Of a DNA stretch of 64,000 nucleotides, positions 1-12,489 are shown piece by piece. Location of the stretch: assembly GCA_021029095.1 (NCBI GenBank), contig JAJOHG010000042.1, positions 124,001-188,000 on the forward strand, read 5' to 3'. Numbering within the stretch: position 1 is the first letter of the stretch; every line of letters starts with the position of its first letter. Under the pieces are notes generated by a model. The model did no database searches. It saw nothing but the letters and a program-made list of their open reading frames with translations, and was not told the DNA's origin. This stretch comes from Phellopilus nigrolimitatus (lineage: Eukaryota; Basidiomycota; Agaricomycetes; Hymenochaetales; Hymenochaetaceae). Both the position numbers and the translations under genes were made by a program.

Positions 1-1107
1 GATTTCTATCTTTTCACTGTAATGCACTGGCACTGGCAGTCTATCTGGCTTCAAGTCCATGTGGGGTGAAATCTGGAATATCTTGAGAGTTATGAACCTA
101 ATAAAGTATCAGTGTGATATGGTAGTATAAAGATGTTGTATTTCTTACATTTTGTCACGACTGTTACCAGGAGAAGTGCCCACCACGAGCACAAGCACAT
201 CACCATTTGCCTGCATGTCACAGCCAAAGCTTTGCACTCTAGGAGTATCTTTATGAACGTCATGCTGTGTGGGATTGCCAGAGTGTTCCGTATCATCATC
301 TGGTCTGTGTATCCAGATACACTTATTGTCCAGCACATTGTAACAGCATAATTCATATTGAGAGGAACCATCAAGGAAGAGCTCACCACCAGGGAGCAGT
401 TCCCTGCGGAGGAGATGCGGATTCATTCTGGTAGGATCCAAACAGCGAATAGATACTTTTTCCTCTCGCGTAGGTTGCAGCGGAGCGGAGTTGGTGTATT
501 TGAGATGTCGCCGATGCGCACTCTCAACCAGGGAGCGCAGTTTGGCCAAGGTGAGCGTGCTGATGGGAATGTGGCGAGGTAAATTGGGTGCTTCATCCTG
601 CTCCAGTGCATGTAGACGACGTAGCCAGAAGACTCTGTCGGAAATGAAAATGTTGCGGAAAAACTTGCATGTCTGAAACAGAGGTGAATATTATAGAGCT
701 GGGTAAATGCATCACAAGCACACACAAGTTCGAGACACAGGACTTCCATGAGATCAAAAAACAGCGCAATCTCGGTCCAGACTTCATCTGGGACTGCAGA
801 GACGTCGAAATATATTTCTGAATGGCTTAATTGATGAGATACAACCTCATCGGAGTTGTTGGAAGATGTTGCTGTTTTTCTGGATTGCTTATCTGGGGCC
901 TTGGAGACAATTGCTGGACAGCTTAATTGACGGACTGGAACCTCAGAGTTGCTGGAAGACGTTGCTGGATTGCTGGACTGCTGTTGGGCACTGCCTTTGG
1001 AAGTGAGTCTGCGGAGCCATTCACACGGCTGAAACAAAGAGATAATTAGATTGAGTTGCCGTTCAGCTGGGTAAACATAGGAAGTGAACACTAACTCTGG
1101 AAGCCAT
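1..1107 (-). CDS. F-box protein, family 1 copy 1 (3' end beyond window)
   Basis: Predicted substrate-recruiting subunit of an SCF (Skp1-cullin-F-box) ubiquitin ligase; the substrate is unknown. Exons read on the minus strand: 1107-1096 (Met-Ala-Ser-Arg), 1028-726, 672-149, then 97 to the window edge; all phases agree. The F-box runs across the second intron: VPDEVWTEIALFF, then ...LCLEL, then TCKFFRNIFISDRVFWL, the usual L/P...TC..F....W pattern. A Ser/Gln/Asn-rich linker precedes it. I chose ATG 1107 rather than ATG 1148 because TATAAA (1156-1151) lies only a few bases from 1148 and because 1107 gives in-phase splicing of a GTTAGT...TTTCAG intron. No disabling mutation is visible in the part present. 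The copy is close to copies 2 and 3 and shares their promoter. The C-terminal half lies outside the window. Confidence 0.7.
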
Positions 1108-1150
1108 TGCTGAATGGTTGAAAGGTCAAATCCCCCAGCTGGAAGCATGG

Positions 1151-1206
1151 TTTATAGGCCCTACGAAGTTTGCATCAGTCTCGTAACCAGCAACCGCGGT
1201 GGTTAC
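1151..1206 (-). promoter_or_regulatory. F-box copy 1 core promoter: TATAAA and conserved palindrome
   Basis: TATAAA on the minus strand at 1156-1151, about 44 bp before ATG 1107. At 1206-1183 lies a dyad GTAACC...GGTTAC enclosing the perfect palindrome ACCGCGGT (1193-1200). The same arrangement occurs before copies 2 and 3 and, with one change in the core, before copies 4 and 5. Use as a regulator-binding site is inferred from this conservation. Confidence 0.5.
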
Positions 1207-1690
1207 TAGTCCGTAGAGGTTGGCAACAATCCTATGTTTGCAGGGAGAGAGAGGCAAAACTGTCGGTACTCAGGCGCATTGAGCTAGACTCGTATGTCGC
1301 GGCTGGCCTCATTCGGAGGGTTCTCCCCATTTGGATGAGCCGAAGGAGCTCTTCGATTGAAGAGACCGAAAAGCAGATGGCGAAAGTAGGTGCCTCGAAG
1401 ACACTTTGGAGTATTCTAGAGTAGCGAATATCATATTTATCAAGTTAGATTGTGCCAAGGTGAGTGAAATTGCAGAAAGTTGAATCCAATCGAGCTTTAA
1501 TGGTCCACGGACACTCACACGTAGCGTGGTTCATTTGCACACACTCTCGTCTGCGTACTTCGACGCTCATCGAGAAGAGATCTCAGCAGGCGGGTTAATA
1601 CAAGTCCAAGTGACAGTTGTTTTTCTGTGGTCTCCACGATCAAAAACTACAATGCAGTTTTACAGCAGCGCCGCCGCCACCGAGGACGAC
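1207..1690 (-). repeat. Dispersed F-box-upstream repeat block, copy at 1.2-1.7 kb
   Basis: This intergenic block matches 12490-13030 in inverse orientation and, in part, 18925-19105. Shared landmarks are a segment around 'GTGAGTGTCCGTGGACC', the run 'TTGATCGTGGAGACCAC' (with small changes) and the sequence preceding the F-box promoter. It joins the 3' end of the transcription-factor gene to the F-box promoter, so it marks the unit that has been duplicated. No coding capacity is visible. Confidence 0.6.
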
Positions 1691-1875
1691 AACGAGGTTT
1701 AATGTTTAATTTGAAGATATCCATACCATAGCAAGCGGGGGAAGAAAGCAAGCGAGACAAAAACAGGGAGACAGAGACAGAGAGCAGGAAAAAAAAAAGC
1801 GGGGAAAAGTTCAAAACAAGAAAGACAGAGAGAAAGCGAGACGGGAAGAGAAAAAGAAGAGGGGGCACCGGCGCT

Positions 1876-4800
1876 CTAGCTGTGGAGAGGCATCTGTTGT
1901 GGTATAAATCCGCCATTCAGCCCTAGTATATTGTTCGTCTGAAACGGCGTGTTTCTCGCAGTGTCGGGCCACATGAATCTGCCGAGCAAAAGGAAGGAAG
2001 AATCTCAGTACACATATCCACACCAGAGGACAAACCAAAAGCACGCACCCGGGCATCATCATGTCCTCCCAGAACGCAGGGTTCTTGATCGCGTGCATCG
2101 TCGCGAGCATCTCCTCGTCCCGCATCCCGCCGTAGCCCACGCCGAGCGGGCCGCCGATGTTGAACTGCATCGCGTCCGAGCTGCTCAGCTCGAGCGGGCC
2201 CGTGCCCACCGCGTACGTCGCCTCCGCCTCGTAGATCGGCGTGTCCATCGACGCGCCCGACATCGACAGCGGGCTCGGCAGCCCGCCCGCGCCCACCTGG
2301 TGCGCCACGAGCTCCGGCACGCCGCCACCGCCCTCCGTGCGGCCCGCCCGTGAGCCCCCGCTGTGACGTGCTGCCGCCGTGCGGCGAGCCCCCGCCCTGT
2401 GCACCGGCGCTGACGTGGAAGACACTCTGGCTAGGGCCGCCACCCGCGCCCATCTGCCCCGGGCCGCCCGACGCCTCGGGTCCGGCATCTGGCCCTCCGA
2501 CGGCCGCCCGGGGTGCAGCCGCCCGCTCGAGGAGCCGCCGGGTTGATGCTTCGCGAGCAGCCCGGCGAGGAAGCGCGCGTACAACTTCGGCGTGTGCCGG
2601 TCGTCGATCGACACTTCGCTCGACGCGAGGACCTGGATGAGCTTTCCGATGAGCCCGAAGATCTGACTTGTCTGCTCCCGCGTGACGAGATTAGAGAACT
2701 CAGGACGAAGGAGCTGCGAGAGAGTTGTTAGGATTTACTTTGAACAAATTGCTTGGTTAAGTCGCACCTTGAGCAAGAACGCCGACGCGAAGGAGGCAAA
2801 GACAAAGTGTCCTGGAAATTAAACAGGTAAGAAAAGAGGCTGTTAACCCAAAGTGCAAGACAGACGGACCGTCTGGTGCGTATCGGAAGTAACCGCTCGG
2901 CGCAAGCGTCTCAATCACACATTTGATCACATTTGACGCCGACTCCATGCACTACAAAACCCAAGGCACATCAGCGCTCCCCCAGGCAACAACCTTAGTC
3001 TTCAACCATACCTTGTTGAAGAACAGCTCGTCGCCCGCGCGGAACCCACGGCGGAAGGCCTGCTGGAACCCGAACGAGAACATCACGAGGCGCGAGTAGT
3101 TCGTGAGGCTGTATCCAACACGGCTCTCCGTCAGTCACGTCAGATTCAAAAGCAGACGACGAAGACGCTCACAAGGGAAGCAGGGTGCACCGGAACTTGC
3201 ACGCTTTGTCTGGAAAAATCAAGGCGTTCAGCGCTTCGCGTCGAGTTTAGCTTTAACGACCTGGGCACGGCGCTCACCGTTCGGATCGGAGTCATCCTGG
3301 AACTTCTGCGTCCACTCCTTGAAGTACTCCTCCAGGATCGCGTCGTGCCGCAGCGTCACCGCGCGGAAGTCCGTGTTCTAACAACAACAAAAAAGCGACA
3401 CGCTCAGCGCCAGTTTCTCTCTACGAGACAGGAAACACGAGAACGAAAGCACGCACGGAGTTGAGCCCGCCCGGCGCGTCCTTGTCCGAGAAGATCTCCT
3501 CGTGGAACTGCGCGACGATGCGCAGCAGCGAGCTGTACGCGCACAGGTGCACGTCGTACGCGTGGTTCAGCGGCGAGCGGCGGTACCAGTCCTTCGAGTT
3601 GCGGATGATGCTGAGTTGTTTGCTGCGGTCAGTTTGAGCCTCATGCCACCACGCCACACACGAAGAAAAAAGGACAGAGGGGCGTAGAAGGGGGCGGGGA
3701 CAGGAAGAGGCGACTTACTAGTCCTCCTTGATCGTCGACGGCTTCCCGAACTGCGTCGCCGTCGAGCGGTCGAGGTTGAAGCAGATCATCCACACGCGCG
3801 TGCGGTTCAGCACCTCGCGCGCGTGCTGCTCGTCCGCGGGGCGCGCGCCGCTCGCCTGGTGGAGGTTGAGGTCCGTCGCGAGGCGGATCGCGAGCCCGAT
3901 GTACAGCCAGCTGCGGTCCTCCTCCCAGCGGCGCGCGGGCACCGCGTACACCGCCATGAGGATGTACGCCTGGCACAGCTCGACGGACTTCCACCCGTCG
4001 ATCAGCGCCGTCGCCGCCGCGTGCTTCGCGAAGTGCATCGCGATCGCGTAGATCTCGGACTTCTCGCGGTAGTAGCGCGACGAGATCGCGCACACGACGG
4101 TGAAGAGGAACGGGCAGCGCGCGAACGTCGACGCGGGCGTGTGCAGCTGCGGGTCGAGGAGCGAGAGGAAGGGCTGTCACATCGTAATAGCAATTTAAAA
4201 AAAAAAGTTAGGTCGCGAATAAACAGAGTCGAGATACGCGCAACGCACGTTAACTTTCTCGTAAAATCTATCCCAAAATCTAGATTTCAGCAACAGAAGA
4301 AGCCAACCACTCAAAAAAAGTAAATAAGGACCCACATCTCGAAAAGCCTCTCCACATCCTCCGCATTCACAAGCCCATGCACAAGGATCTCAGGCGGGCT
4401 ATGGCGCTCAATCAGCTGCTTGCGCACGCCAAGGTCCGTCGCCGGGCCCGGCATAAAGTACGTCTCGTTCGCAACGCCGACATTATTATCGTCGTCTGCA
4501 TCGCTCTCCCCAACCGCGCTCCCCGCGGCGCGCGCGCTGCCCTCGCGGCTCGCCGCGCGCGCCGCCGCGTGCGCCGCGGCCGTCGCAGGGCGCCCCGCAC
4601 GGTTCGAGATCGACAGGTTCGCGAGCAGCCCGATCGGCACCGCGTCGTCCGGCAGCGAGTCGCACTGCCGCAGCGTCTCCGACACCGCCTGCGCGGCCGC
4701 CTCGGGGTCCGCCTTCGGCGCGCCCGGGAGCCCGCCGCCATCATCCGCGCCGGCCATCGTGCTATCGCCACCGCCGCCCTCCGCGCCGAGCTCCTCCGCA

Positions 4801-7800
4801 TCCGCGTCGCTCTCGCTGTCCTCCGCGCCATCCTCCACGCCCGCGCCCTGGCCCAGGCGGCGGAGGCGGCGGCGCTCGCGCCGCTCGAGCGCGCGCGCGG
4901 TGCCGGGGGCGGAGCCCGCGCCCGGCTGGTTGTGCGCGCTCTGCTGGAGGCGCTCGAGCCACTGGATGACGTTGCGCGAGCCGTGTGTGTCCGACGGCGA
5001 GGACGCCATGCGGTACGCGGCGATGGACAGCGGCGTCGCCATGTAGGGGTTGTGCAGCTGGGAAAAAAGAAGAAAAAAACAAGCACCGGCGTCAGCGTCA
5101 TCCGCGTCGGCAAGGTAAAGGCCGGAACGTGATAAGATAGCGAAGCAGGGCACAGCAACACGCATGGGATTTGCATCCGGGCATGTGGTTGCCTTATTAG
5201 GGAAATAGAGCAGCGGGCGTCTAGCCGAGCTCGGAGGTGGGATGTGTCCGACATCGACAGCAGCCCTCCGGACCGCATCAGCATGCCCCTCGCGTTCCGT
5301 GCGTGTCACAAAACAAAAGAAAGGAAAGAAACGGGGGCCCGCGCACCTGCTTGAGCAGCGACTCGATGATCGCGTCCTTCTGCCGGATCTGCGCGAGGAG
5401 GTACTCGCGCTTGCTGTGCTCGGGGACGGGCATCGCGCATTCGGCGTCGGCGTCGGCGGCGGCGGGGGTGGCCATCCGTGTGTCGGGGGGTGAATCGAGA
5501 CAGCGGCAGGCGGTAGTTATAGCCACACGAGGGAAACAGGTCCCAACGGTTAAGCGAGGGGCGTGCGAGCAGGGACGCGTTTTCGACAAAGCCGGACGTC
5601 ACGTCGGAGACGAGGAACAGGTACGTCAAGAGAAAGAAGAGAGGTGCCAAGCCGGAGTCAGAGTCGGTAAAGGGGCGGAGCGGTAAGAGGAGGAGGAGGG
5701 AGGAGGGAGGGGAGGAGGGAGAAAAGCCATCCAGTCAGTATAAATATTCCCTTACGCACGAGACTTATAAAAAAATAAAATGAAAAGAAAGATGACACCG
5801 GCGAAATGACCGGGCGGCGAGGCAGCAGGAAATGGAGAGGGAAGGGGACAGGGGAAAGGGGCACGCGGGAACACGGCACTCACTTTGGCGCGGAGCGCGG
5901 CTTGCGGCCCTCGACGATGCACGGGTGGCCGCCCGCCTTGCAGCGCTTGCACACGTTCTCGCTCTGCGGGAACTCGCACTTCATCTGTGCCCGGCGGCGG
6001 TGCGTGCCGGTGGAGGCGCGGAGGCGGTGGCGGCGTCGTTTTTATAATTAGTGTTTTTTTCAATAGCATGTAGCGCACACGAGATCCGCAGGAGAGAGAG
6101 AGAGAAAAAAGGGGTGGATCGCGGGGATCGCCATCGGCATCGCGCGCCGAGGGGCAGCAAACAAACAGCCGAATGAATGCGACGAGCCGGGCACGAGCCA
6201 CGCCGGACGCGCAGCACGTTTCCGATGCAGATGCAAATGCAGAGACGCCCACGGGGATGACGCGCACCGCGCCAGGGCGAGGGACGAGAAGCGAGCGGCG
6301 GGCACAGGCGCGCACGGGAGGCCGGTGGCGTCAGGAAAGACCATACCGCCGGACGGACGGACGTTCGGGACAGAACAGGGGGTGCAGGCGATGTGGGGCC
6401 GCCGGTCGGCACAGCACAGCACCGCACAGCATCGCATACGTTGGAAGGGTCGGGCCGAAAATAGACCAGGCGGGACGCGAGCACGCCGAGGAAGAGACGC
6501 GCATGTGAGGAGAGGAGAGAGAAAAAAAAGGAGCGACCGTAAGCAAACCCAAAAAAAAAAAAAGGAAGAGGAAGAGAGGAGAGAAAAGAAAAACGCACCT
6601 TGAGCTTCTTGCAGTGCGTGCACGCGCCCGGCCTTCTTGTGCGCGGAAAACGCAGGTGGCGGCGCCGCGGCGCATGCACGAGATCAGTCGGTCGGTCGGT
6701 CGGTCGGTCGGTCGGTCGGCGGGAGGACAGCGGGCGAGCGCGTCGACGACAACAATTAAGCGAGAAGAAAAGAAAAAAAAAGAGAAAGCAAATAAAGTCA
6801 GCAACCACTCCCAATCCCACTTCCATATTTTCGTAGAGAAAAAAAACACTCACAACCTCGCCTGCCCCATCCCGCCCATCCCGCCCATCCCACCCAACCC
6901 ACCCAACCCGCTCATCCCCCCAGTCCACCCATGCCCAAGCTCGCCATCCCCAGCCCGCCCAGCCCGCTAAACCCGCCCACGCCCATGCCGTACGCCCACC
7001 CCCACCTCCTCCTCCTCCTCCGGTCGCACCGGCACCCGCTCCGTAGCCCGCACCCGCAGGCGCACGCGAGGCGGCGGTAGTGAGCAGCGCGTCGTCCTCG
7101 CTCTCGCTCCCCCCGCCCCCGTCGCTCTCCGCGTCCAGCGCGCGCTTCGCGCGCTTGCGCGCCTGCGTCTGCGGTTGCTGAATCTGTGTTGTTGTTGTTT
7201 GGGACTGGGACTGGGCGGGCGCCTTCGGTTTCTGCGCGCGCGGCTGCGATTGGGGCGGCTGCGACGCCCCCGCCCCCGCCGTAGCGGCAGCGGCAGCAGC
7301 GGCGGCGACAGTGACGGTCTCCCCCGACCCCTCGCCCGCGCTCTCCCTCTCCACCGCGCCGCGCCCGCTCCCATTTCCCGTCGCCGTCCTCTCCCTCTCT
7401 CCCCCTCCCCCTCCCCCTCGCTCCCTCTCGCGCTTCACACCCACGCCGCCGCGCCCCCGCCCGCCGCCCACAGACGCCGAGACGGACGCAGACGCGGACG
7501 CGGCGGAGCGGCTCCAGCGCGGCGGCTGCGGCGGCGCCGATATAGGCACGGGGACCCCGGAAGTTGCGGGTGCGGGCTGCGCGGGCTGGAACTGCGCGCC
7601 GCCATCCTCCCAACCCCCGCGCGGTGGCGTGCCCGCGATCGTGCTCGCCGCGCTCCCCGCTGTTGTTGCATTCGCTGTTGTACTCGCCGTTGTACTCGCT
7701 GTCGTGTTTGGGCCCGCGCCCGCGAACCCATCGAACGCCGCGCCCCCGCCGCCGTTGAAGGAAGCCGCCGGCGGTGGGGCGTACATCTCGAACGGCGCGC

Positions 7801-9059
7801 CGTGCTCGTGCACCTGCGCCTGCTGGTGGTGCTGCGTCTGATGTTGATGCTGTTGATGTTGGTGTTGGTGTTGCGCCTGCTGCTGCTGATGCTGCTGCTG
7901 CTGCTGCTGCTGCTCATGGTGGTACCCCTGCGCATGCGCATGGTGGGGGGGATACCCCTCGAAGAAGAACCCGCCAACGGGGGCGCCGGCGGGGCCCGCG
8001 CCCACGGGCGACGCGCTCGCGAACTGGTGCGCGTGCTGCTGCTGGTGCGCGTACTGCGCCTGCTGGTGGTGCTGGTGCTGCGGCGGGTATCCATACGCCG
8101 CACCACCGGCGGCGTCGAGCGCGTCCATCGGCTCGTACGTGTACGCCCCGTCGAGCTGCTCGTACGGCGCGGCGGCGTACGCGTACTGCGCCTGGGCCTG
8201 GGCCTGCTGGGCCTGTGCGTGCGCTTGTTGCGCTTGGTGCTGCGCCTGCAGCGCGAGGAACTGCGCGTACTCGAGCCCTGCGGGGAGCGGCGGCGGCGCG
8301 GGCGGGGCGTCGGGGTCGTAGAACGCGGGGTGCGCGCCGATGGCGGGCATCGTCGCTGCTTGCTGCTGCGGCGCGGGGTGTGGAGGGGGTGGAGGGGGCG
8401 GCGTGGTGGTGGTGGTGGTGGTGGGGATGATGTTGGCGGTGATGGTGGTTGTGGAGTCGGGGTGGGAGCGGAGATGGGATGCCGGGGCGGAGGAGTCTCC
8501 GTTGGGCTGCAGGGTGGAAGGCGTGAGTATGGTGCGGGGGCGCGAGCGATAAGGGGGGCGATGTAGGGACGGGGACGGGGGCGGGGACGGGGTGGGAGGC
8601 GGGCAGGGTCGAGGGCAGGCGAGGAGAGAGAAGAGAGAAGAGAGAAGAGAAGGAAAAAGAAAAAGAAAAAAAGAAAAAAGAAAGAGAGAAAAAAGGAAAG
8701 GAAGTGAAAAAAGGTTTATATGATATGGTGATGATATGATGATGATGATGGGGGCGGAGGCTGATGCAATGCTGCCAAATAATTGCTTCTCCGTCCATCT
8801 CGCCCTTTCTATTAAGACTCTTTTCGTGTGCGGTGTACGGTGCGCGGTGCGCCCGGCCGGCCCCTCGCCCCCCGACCCGCCAACCCCCGACGAAGCATGC
8901 AGAAACGTAGAAACGTAGAAGGCAGGAACTCACCGAGCGCGACGTGCCCGCTCCTGTCCCCGCTGTTCCCGCTGAGACGCGCGGACGCAGAGGCGCGTGT
9001 CCGTGTGTGTGTGCGTGTCCGCGTGCGTGGTGGCCTGCGCCCGAAGCAGAAGCAGCCAT
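1876..9059 (-). CDS. Zn(II)2Cys6 transcription factor with fungal_trans (MHR) domain
   Basis: Nuclear DNA-binding regulator. Exons on the minus strand: 9059-8934, 8506-about 6854, 6632-6599, 5984-5884, 5413-5347, 5057-4332, 4173-3719, 3610-3457, 3377-3278, 3209-3173, 3108-3012, 2951-2870, 2811-2768, 2713-2049, 1978-1876; phases agree except in a Gly/Met-rich stretch near 7010-6860, where the frame is unresolved (small intron or sequence error). The product is about 1,480 aa. The N-terminal third is low-complexity, with His/Gln runs (7850-7920) and poly-Thr/Pro. The zinc cluster C-x2-C-x6-C-x8-C-x2-C-x6-C is split by an intron: GACTHCKKLK in the third exon, then MKCEFPQSENVCKRCKAGG in the fourth. 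A coiled linker (KREYLLAQIRQKDAIIESLL) follows, then the fungal_trans region (VCAISSRYYREKSEIYAIAM; RRWEEDRSWLYIGLAIRLAT). It resembles basidiomycete regulators often labelled PriB/PrtT-like; the targets cannot be inferred. Confidence 0.85.
6687..6719. repeat. (CGGT)n microsatellite in a transcription-factor intron
   Basis: About eight tandem GTCG/CGGT units. They lie in the intron directly upstream of the 34-nt exon that encodes the first half of the zinc cluster. A related (CCGA)n tract occurs at 12217-12258. Confidence 0.85.
8507..8933 (-). other. First intron of the transcription-factor gene (427 nt, purine/simple-sequence rich)
   Basis: Donor GTGAGT at 8933-8928 and acceptor CTGCAG ending at 8507. 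The interior holds long GA-rich tracts (8625-8700) and GATGAT repeats. It is far longer than the typical 50-70 nt introns of this window, so it may hold transcriptional or splicing control. That role is inference only. Confidence 0.55.
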
Positions 9060-11560
9060 GTGCACCCTCCGCTCGCGCCGCGTTTTGTAGTGTCTGCCTG
9101 CCTGCGTGCGTGCGTACGTGCGTGCGTGCGGACGTATGCGTGTGTGGCTTCCGGAATAGGGCGCCCTTGTTCTCCTTCTTCTTCTTCTTCTCCTTCTCCT
9201 CCTCCTTGGTGTACTGTTGTTCTTCTGCGGCGCGGGGTGGGGCGGTGCAGGCGGTGCGGTGTGCTGTGCTGCGGTGTGGATTGGTGCGGTGCGGTGCGCC
9301 TCGGGGATCCGGGGAGACAGGCGCGAGGCGGATCGACGGGCTGACGGGCTGACTGACGGGGCGACGGGGGACGCAGAGAAAAACAAGGCGCGGCGCGCGT
9401 CAAAGCCAAATGCGTCTACGCGTGTGCGTGCGTTGCGTTGCGTTGCGGTTCTGCGGTGCGGATCGCGCGAGGGGACGTGCAACGCGGTACGTCTGCGTCT
9501 GCGTCTGCGTCCGGGGGAGAGAGCTGCGAACCGCCGGGTGTGCGTGCGTGCGTGCGTGCGTGCGTGGCCAACCTACAAGAGAAGAGAAAAAAGGGAAAGC
9601 GAGCGCAGAGAATGTTAGACCTGTTGATCGCGCGCCCGAAGCGGCGAGTACAAGGGAAGGAAGGAGGAAGGATGTGAATGTGAGACAGACCAGATGGACA
9701 GGTCGACAGGTGCGATGGACAGGACAGGACAGGACGTGCCGTGCGTATGTATGTGTGTATGGGAGAGCTGTCTGAGACTGAGTGTCTGGGCGAGATCCGC
9801 CGTCAGCGCCTGCGTATAACGGGGAGCAGAGCAGAGCAGAGAAAGGCGGCACCTAAGATGGCTATTACCCAGATATAGAAGCCGAAGCGCTTGCCTGTGC
9901 GTGTGTGCTATTCCCGGCCGTCGTTTCGTTCGTCCACTGTCAGAAAAAATATAAACAGTTCTCTTTCTCCGTCAGTCCAGGCCCGCGTCGAAACACATGC
10001 GAAACAAAAAATGTACCCACCAATAAACAAGAAATGTACCAAAGCTCCCCAAGCAAAACAATAAAAGAGGCGGATGCAAAGTGTCTCACCAAGCCCCGCG
10101 TGCCCCGCGCTCCTACTCTGATCGCGCTGATTGGGCGGACGGGGGGGACCGCTCTCGATCACACACCTTCGGCTTGCGCGCAGCGCGGAGTTCGTCCGTC
10201 CGTCAAAAGGAACTACGAGACTCGGATTGGGCCCCGTGCGGGTCCGAACGCGGGCGGTACGGAGCCTATTCCTATTCCTATTTCTATTTCGGCGCGATGC
10301 GCGACGTGCACGCAGATGAGCTGAGGCGCTAGTCTCGGATCGAATCGGCGTTCGGTGTTCGGCGGGGCGGGTGCGCCTTAAGTGTGTGTAAGAGAAGAGA
10401 AGAAGAAGAGAAGAAAAAGAGAAGAAAAAGAGTAACCGTCGTCTCAGTCTCAGTCGCGGGTCGAGTCCAGAAGCGTCAGCGAAAGAAAATATAGGGAGTA
10501 GTCCTCGGATCGCCGGCCTTTCTTCCACGCAACACGCACTCTTGTCTCACCTTTATGTACCGCCCCTCCTCTCTCGCTTTTTTTCAAATCTTTCCTCCGG
10601 CGTGTGTGGCCTGACTAGCCTCCAGCTGAGCGAGCCGCGCACAGCCATGGGCACGTACGTACGTACGTACGCAAACGACGCGCGGACGGGTGGACAAGCT
10701 CTGCACCGCGTCGCTCCCGGCCACCCCCCGACCCCGTCCCGCGACTCCAACCCGCGTACTCCGACTCCGACTCCGTCCCGGCTCCGTCCACGCAGACTCG
10801 CAAACCCGCAGCAGACGCTGCGGAGCACGCGCATCCCACTAAACCCAAGATCTTGTCCTCGCTCGCGCCTAATCCTAATAGGCTCTCCACGGACCCTTTA
10901 CCTCCGCACCGCCTCTTTTCATCTCTGCTCATCCCTCTCCCATCCCCATTCCCGCCTCTTCTCTCTCCCTCTACCTACTGCGCGTCCCAAGAAGTCGGCG
11001 CTGCCCAAACTCTCCTATTGTCAATCAAGGAAGAAGAAGAAAAAGAAAAAGCACTCTTTCCTGCTCCGCCCCGTCGCACCCCTGCCGCCCCCCACCGTCC
11101 TTCAAATTCCTCTTCCCCTTCCTTTCCCACCCGAGCCCGTAGACGATATTACCAAACGGCTCTTGATTCTCCATCGCCCCCCGGCCACCGCGCGTTCCTA
11201 CGAGCCGATCCGGGGGTCCCGCACGTATGTATCCCTTTTTGCCTGCTTTGCTCCCGCGGCTCGGCTCCGCCCGGATCTCGGGACCAAATTTTTTGACTTG
11301 GGAAGAACGCAATTTTTTCTTTCCCCCCCCCCCCCTCCCCTTCTTTCCTGCGGCGAGGAGCCTGTGGCCTGTGAGTAGTACTACTTAATTGTAACTTACA
11401 TTACATTACTATGACTCGGAGGCGAAATCCAGGCAAGCACACAAAACAGAAACCGATTTCGGAAATGCTGGAGTATGTATCATTTAGAACACATATGTGC
11501 TTGATTCGGCGGCACAGGACACGGTGGAACTTGCGTGTATGTGGCCTTTTCAGTATACAT

Positions 11561-11562
11561 TA

Positions 11563-11595
<33 letters not shown>
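11561..11595. repeat. (TA)n microsatellite
   Basis: Alternating TA over about 35 bp, interrupted once by a G. Confidence 0.9.
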
Positions 11596-12216
11596 TCAGG
11601 ACGGTACGATACGATACATAACTTCCCGATTCTTAAATGGTCGAAGGGACCATGTTGGCTAGCAAATGAGCAGCTAATCGGACCCTATTCCAAAGAGCAT
11701 CATTTCGCCTGTTCGTTATAACATTTACTGTCTTTTTTCGGCAAATCGTTTTCAAGAAATACATATCGCACCTCATTATTTACGAGTTTTCTGAAATTGA
11801 ATTACTTTTTTTGTTTCGTCAGGTAATCGAGTGGGTGGCTGTGGGTTATTTACGTGGGTGTGGGGCTTTTGAAGCACGTCGATCACGTGCCACACTGTAC
11901 CCAAACTCGACCCACAACTTCAAATCGACATCTCCTACGTTCTCAAATTGCAGTTTTCTTTTCTCTTGGCCCGCAGCCTGCCTCGTGCTCGCGACTGGGA
12001 GTAAGACAAGGTTCACGCGGCGCGTGGCGTGCGGTACAAAGCTGTCACGGGTACATATGCACGAGCGGACAAGCTCTGCACCGTGCCGCGCCGGCCGCTC
12101 GCTCGCTCTCGGTCTGTCCCACACGACATGCTGCGCAGCTCGCTCCCATTATCTGTCATGCATGTCTGCTACGTACGTACGTACGTGTACGTAGATTGCT
12201 GTCTCCACAATTCTCG

Positions 12217-12258
12217 CCGACCGATCGACCGACCGACCGACCGACCGACCGACCGACC
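12217..12258. repeat. (CCGA)n microsatellite
   Basis: About ten CCGA units with one irregular unit near the left end. It is the complement of the CGGT tract in the transcription-factor intron at 6687-6719. Confidence 0.9.
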
Positions 12259-12489
12259 ACCCGCGACAACGCCCCCATCATCCATCAAATCCCCGGGAAA
12301 AAACGCTCCCTTACCCATTTCCCGTCGCCAAGCTTCCAAACCCGATAAAAAAATCCAGGCTATGCGACTTACATAATGTACGACAGTGATCGACAGGTTG
12401 ATTCTCGCGGATGTGTGTCCTATCTCAAGCATCACAGTCTGCTGCTTGCTCTCTGAGTCTCACCAGCTGCATCGCAGAAAGTCGAAAAG

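Larger units (their letters stand above)
9060..12489. other. Gene-poor stretch: 5' flank of the transcription factor, simple repeats
   Basis: I see no convincing gene. The stretch holds GTGC/CGTG tandem tracts (around 9100-9130 and 9538-9566), poly-purine/pyrimidine runs, a poly-C run near 11325, TACG tandems (10650-10670 and 12168-12192) and a short shared segment GACAAGCTCTGCACCG (near 10692 and 12070). Open frames here are GC-rich artefacts without protein-like composition. The nearest part presumably contains the promoter and 5' UTR of the transcription-factor gene starting at 9059. Confidence 0.5.

Noticed and set aside
423..1148. A continuous frame of 241 codons starting at ATG 1148 in F-box copy 1
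   Set aside because: It reads through the intron inside the F-box and ends in a wrong frame. The paralogues show a GTGTGC...TTTCAG intron there, and the TATA box lies too close to this ATG.
7175..8566. A 463-codon open frame on the plus strand and other long frames across 2-9.5 kb
   Set aside because: They are antisense shadows of the GC-rich regulator gene; composition is Arg/Ala-repetitive and no splice or domain evidence supports them.
10542..11378. 278-codon frame on the plus strand
   Set aside because: Low-complexity Pro/Ser/Arg composition in a simple-repeat region, no motif and no intron logic.
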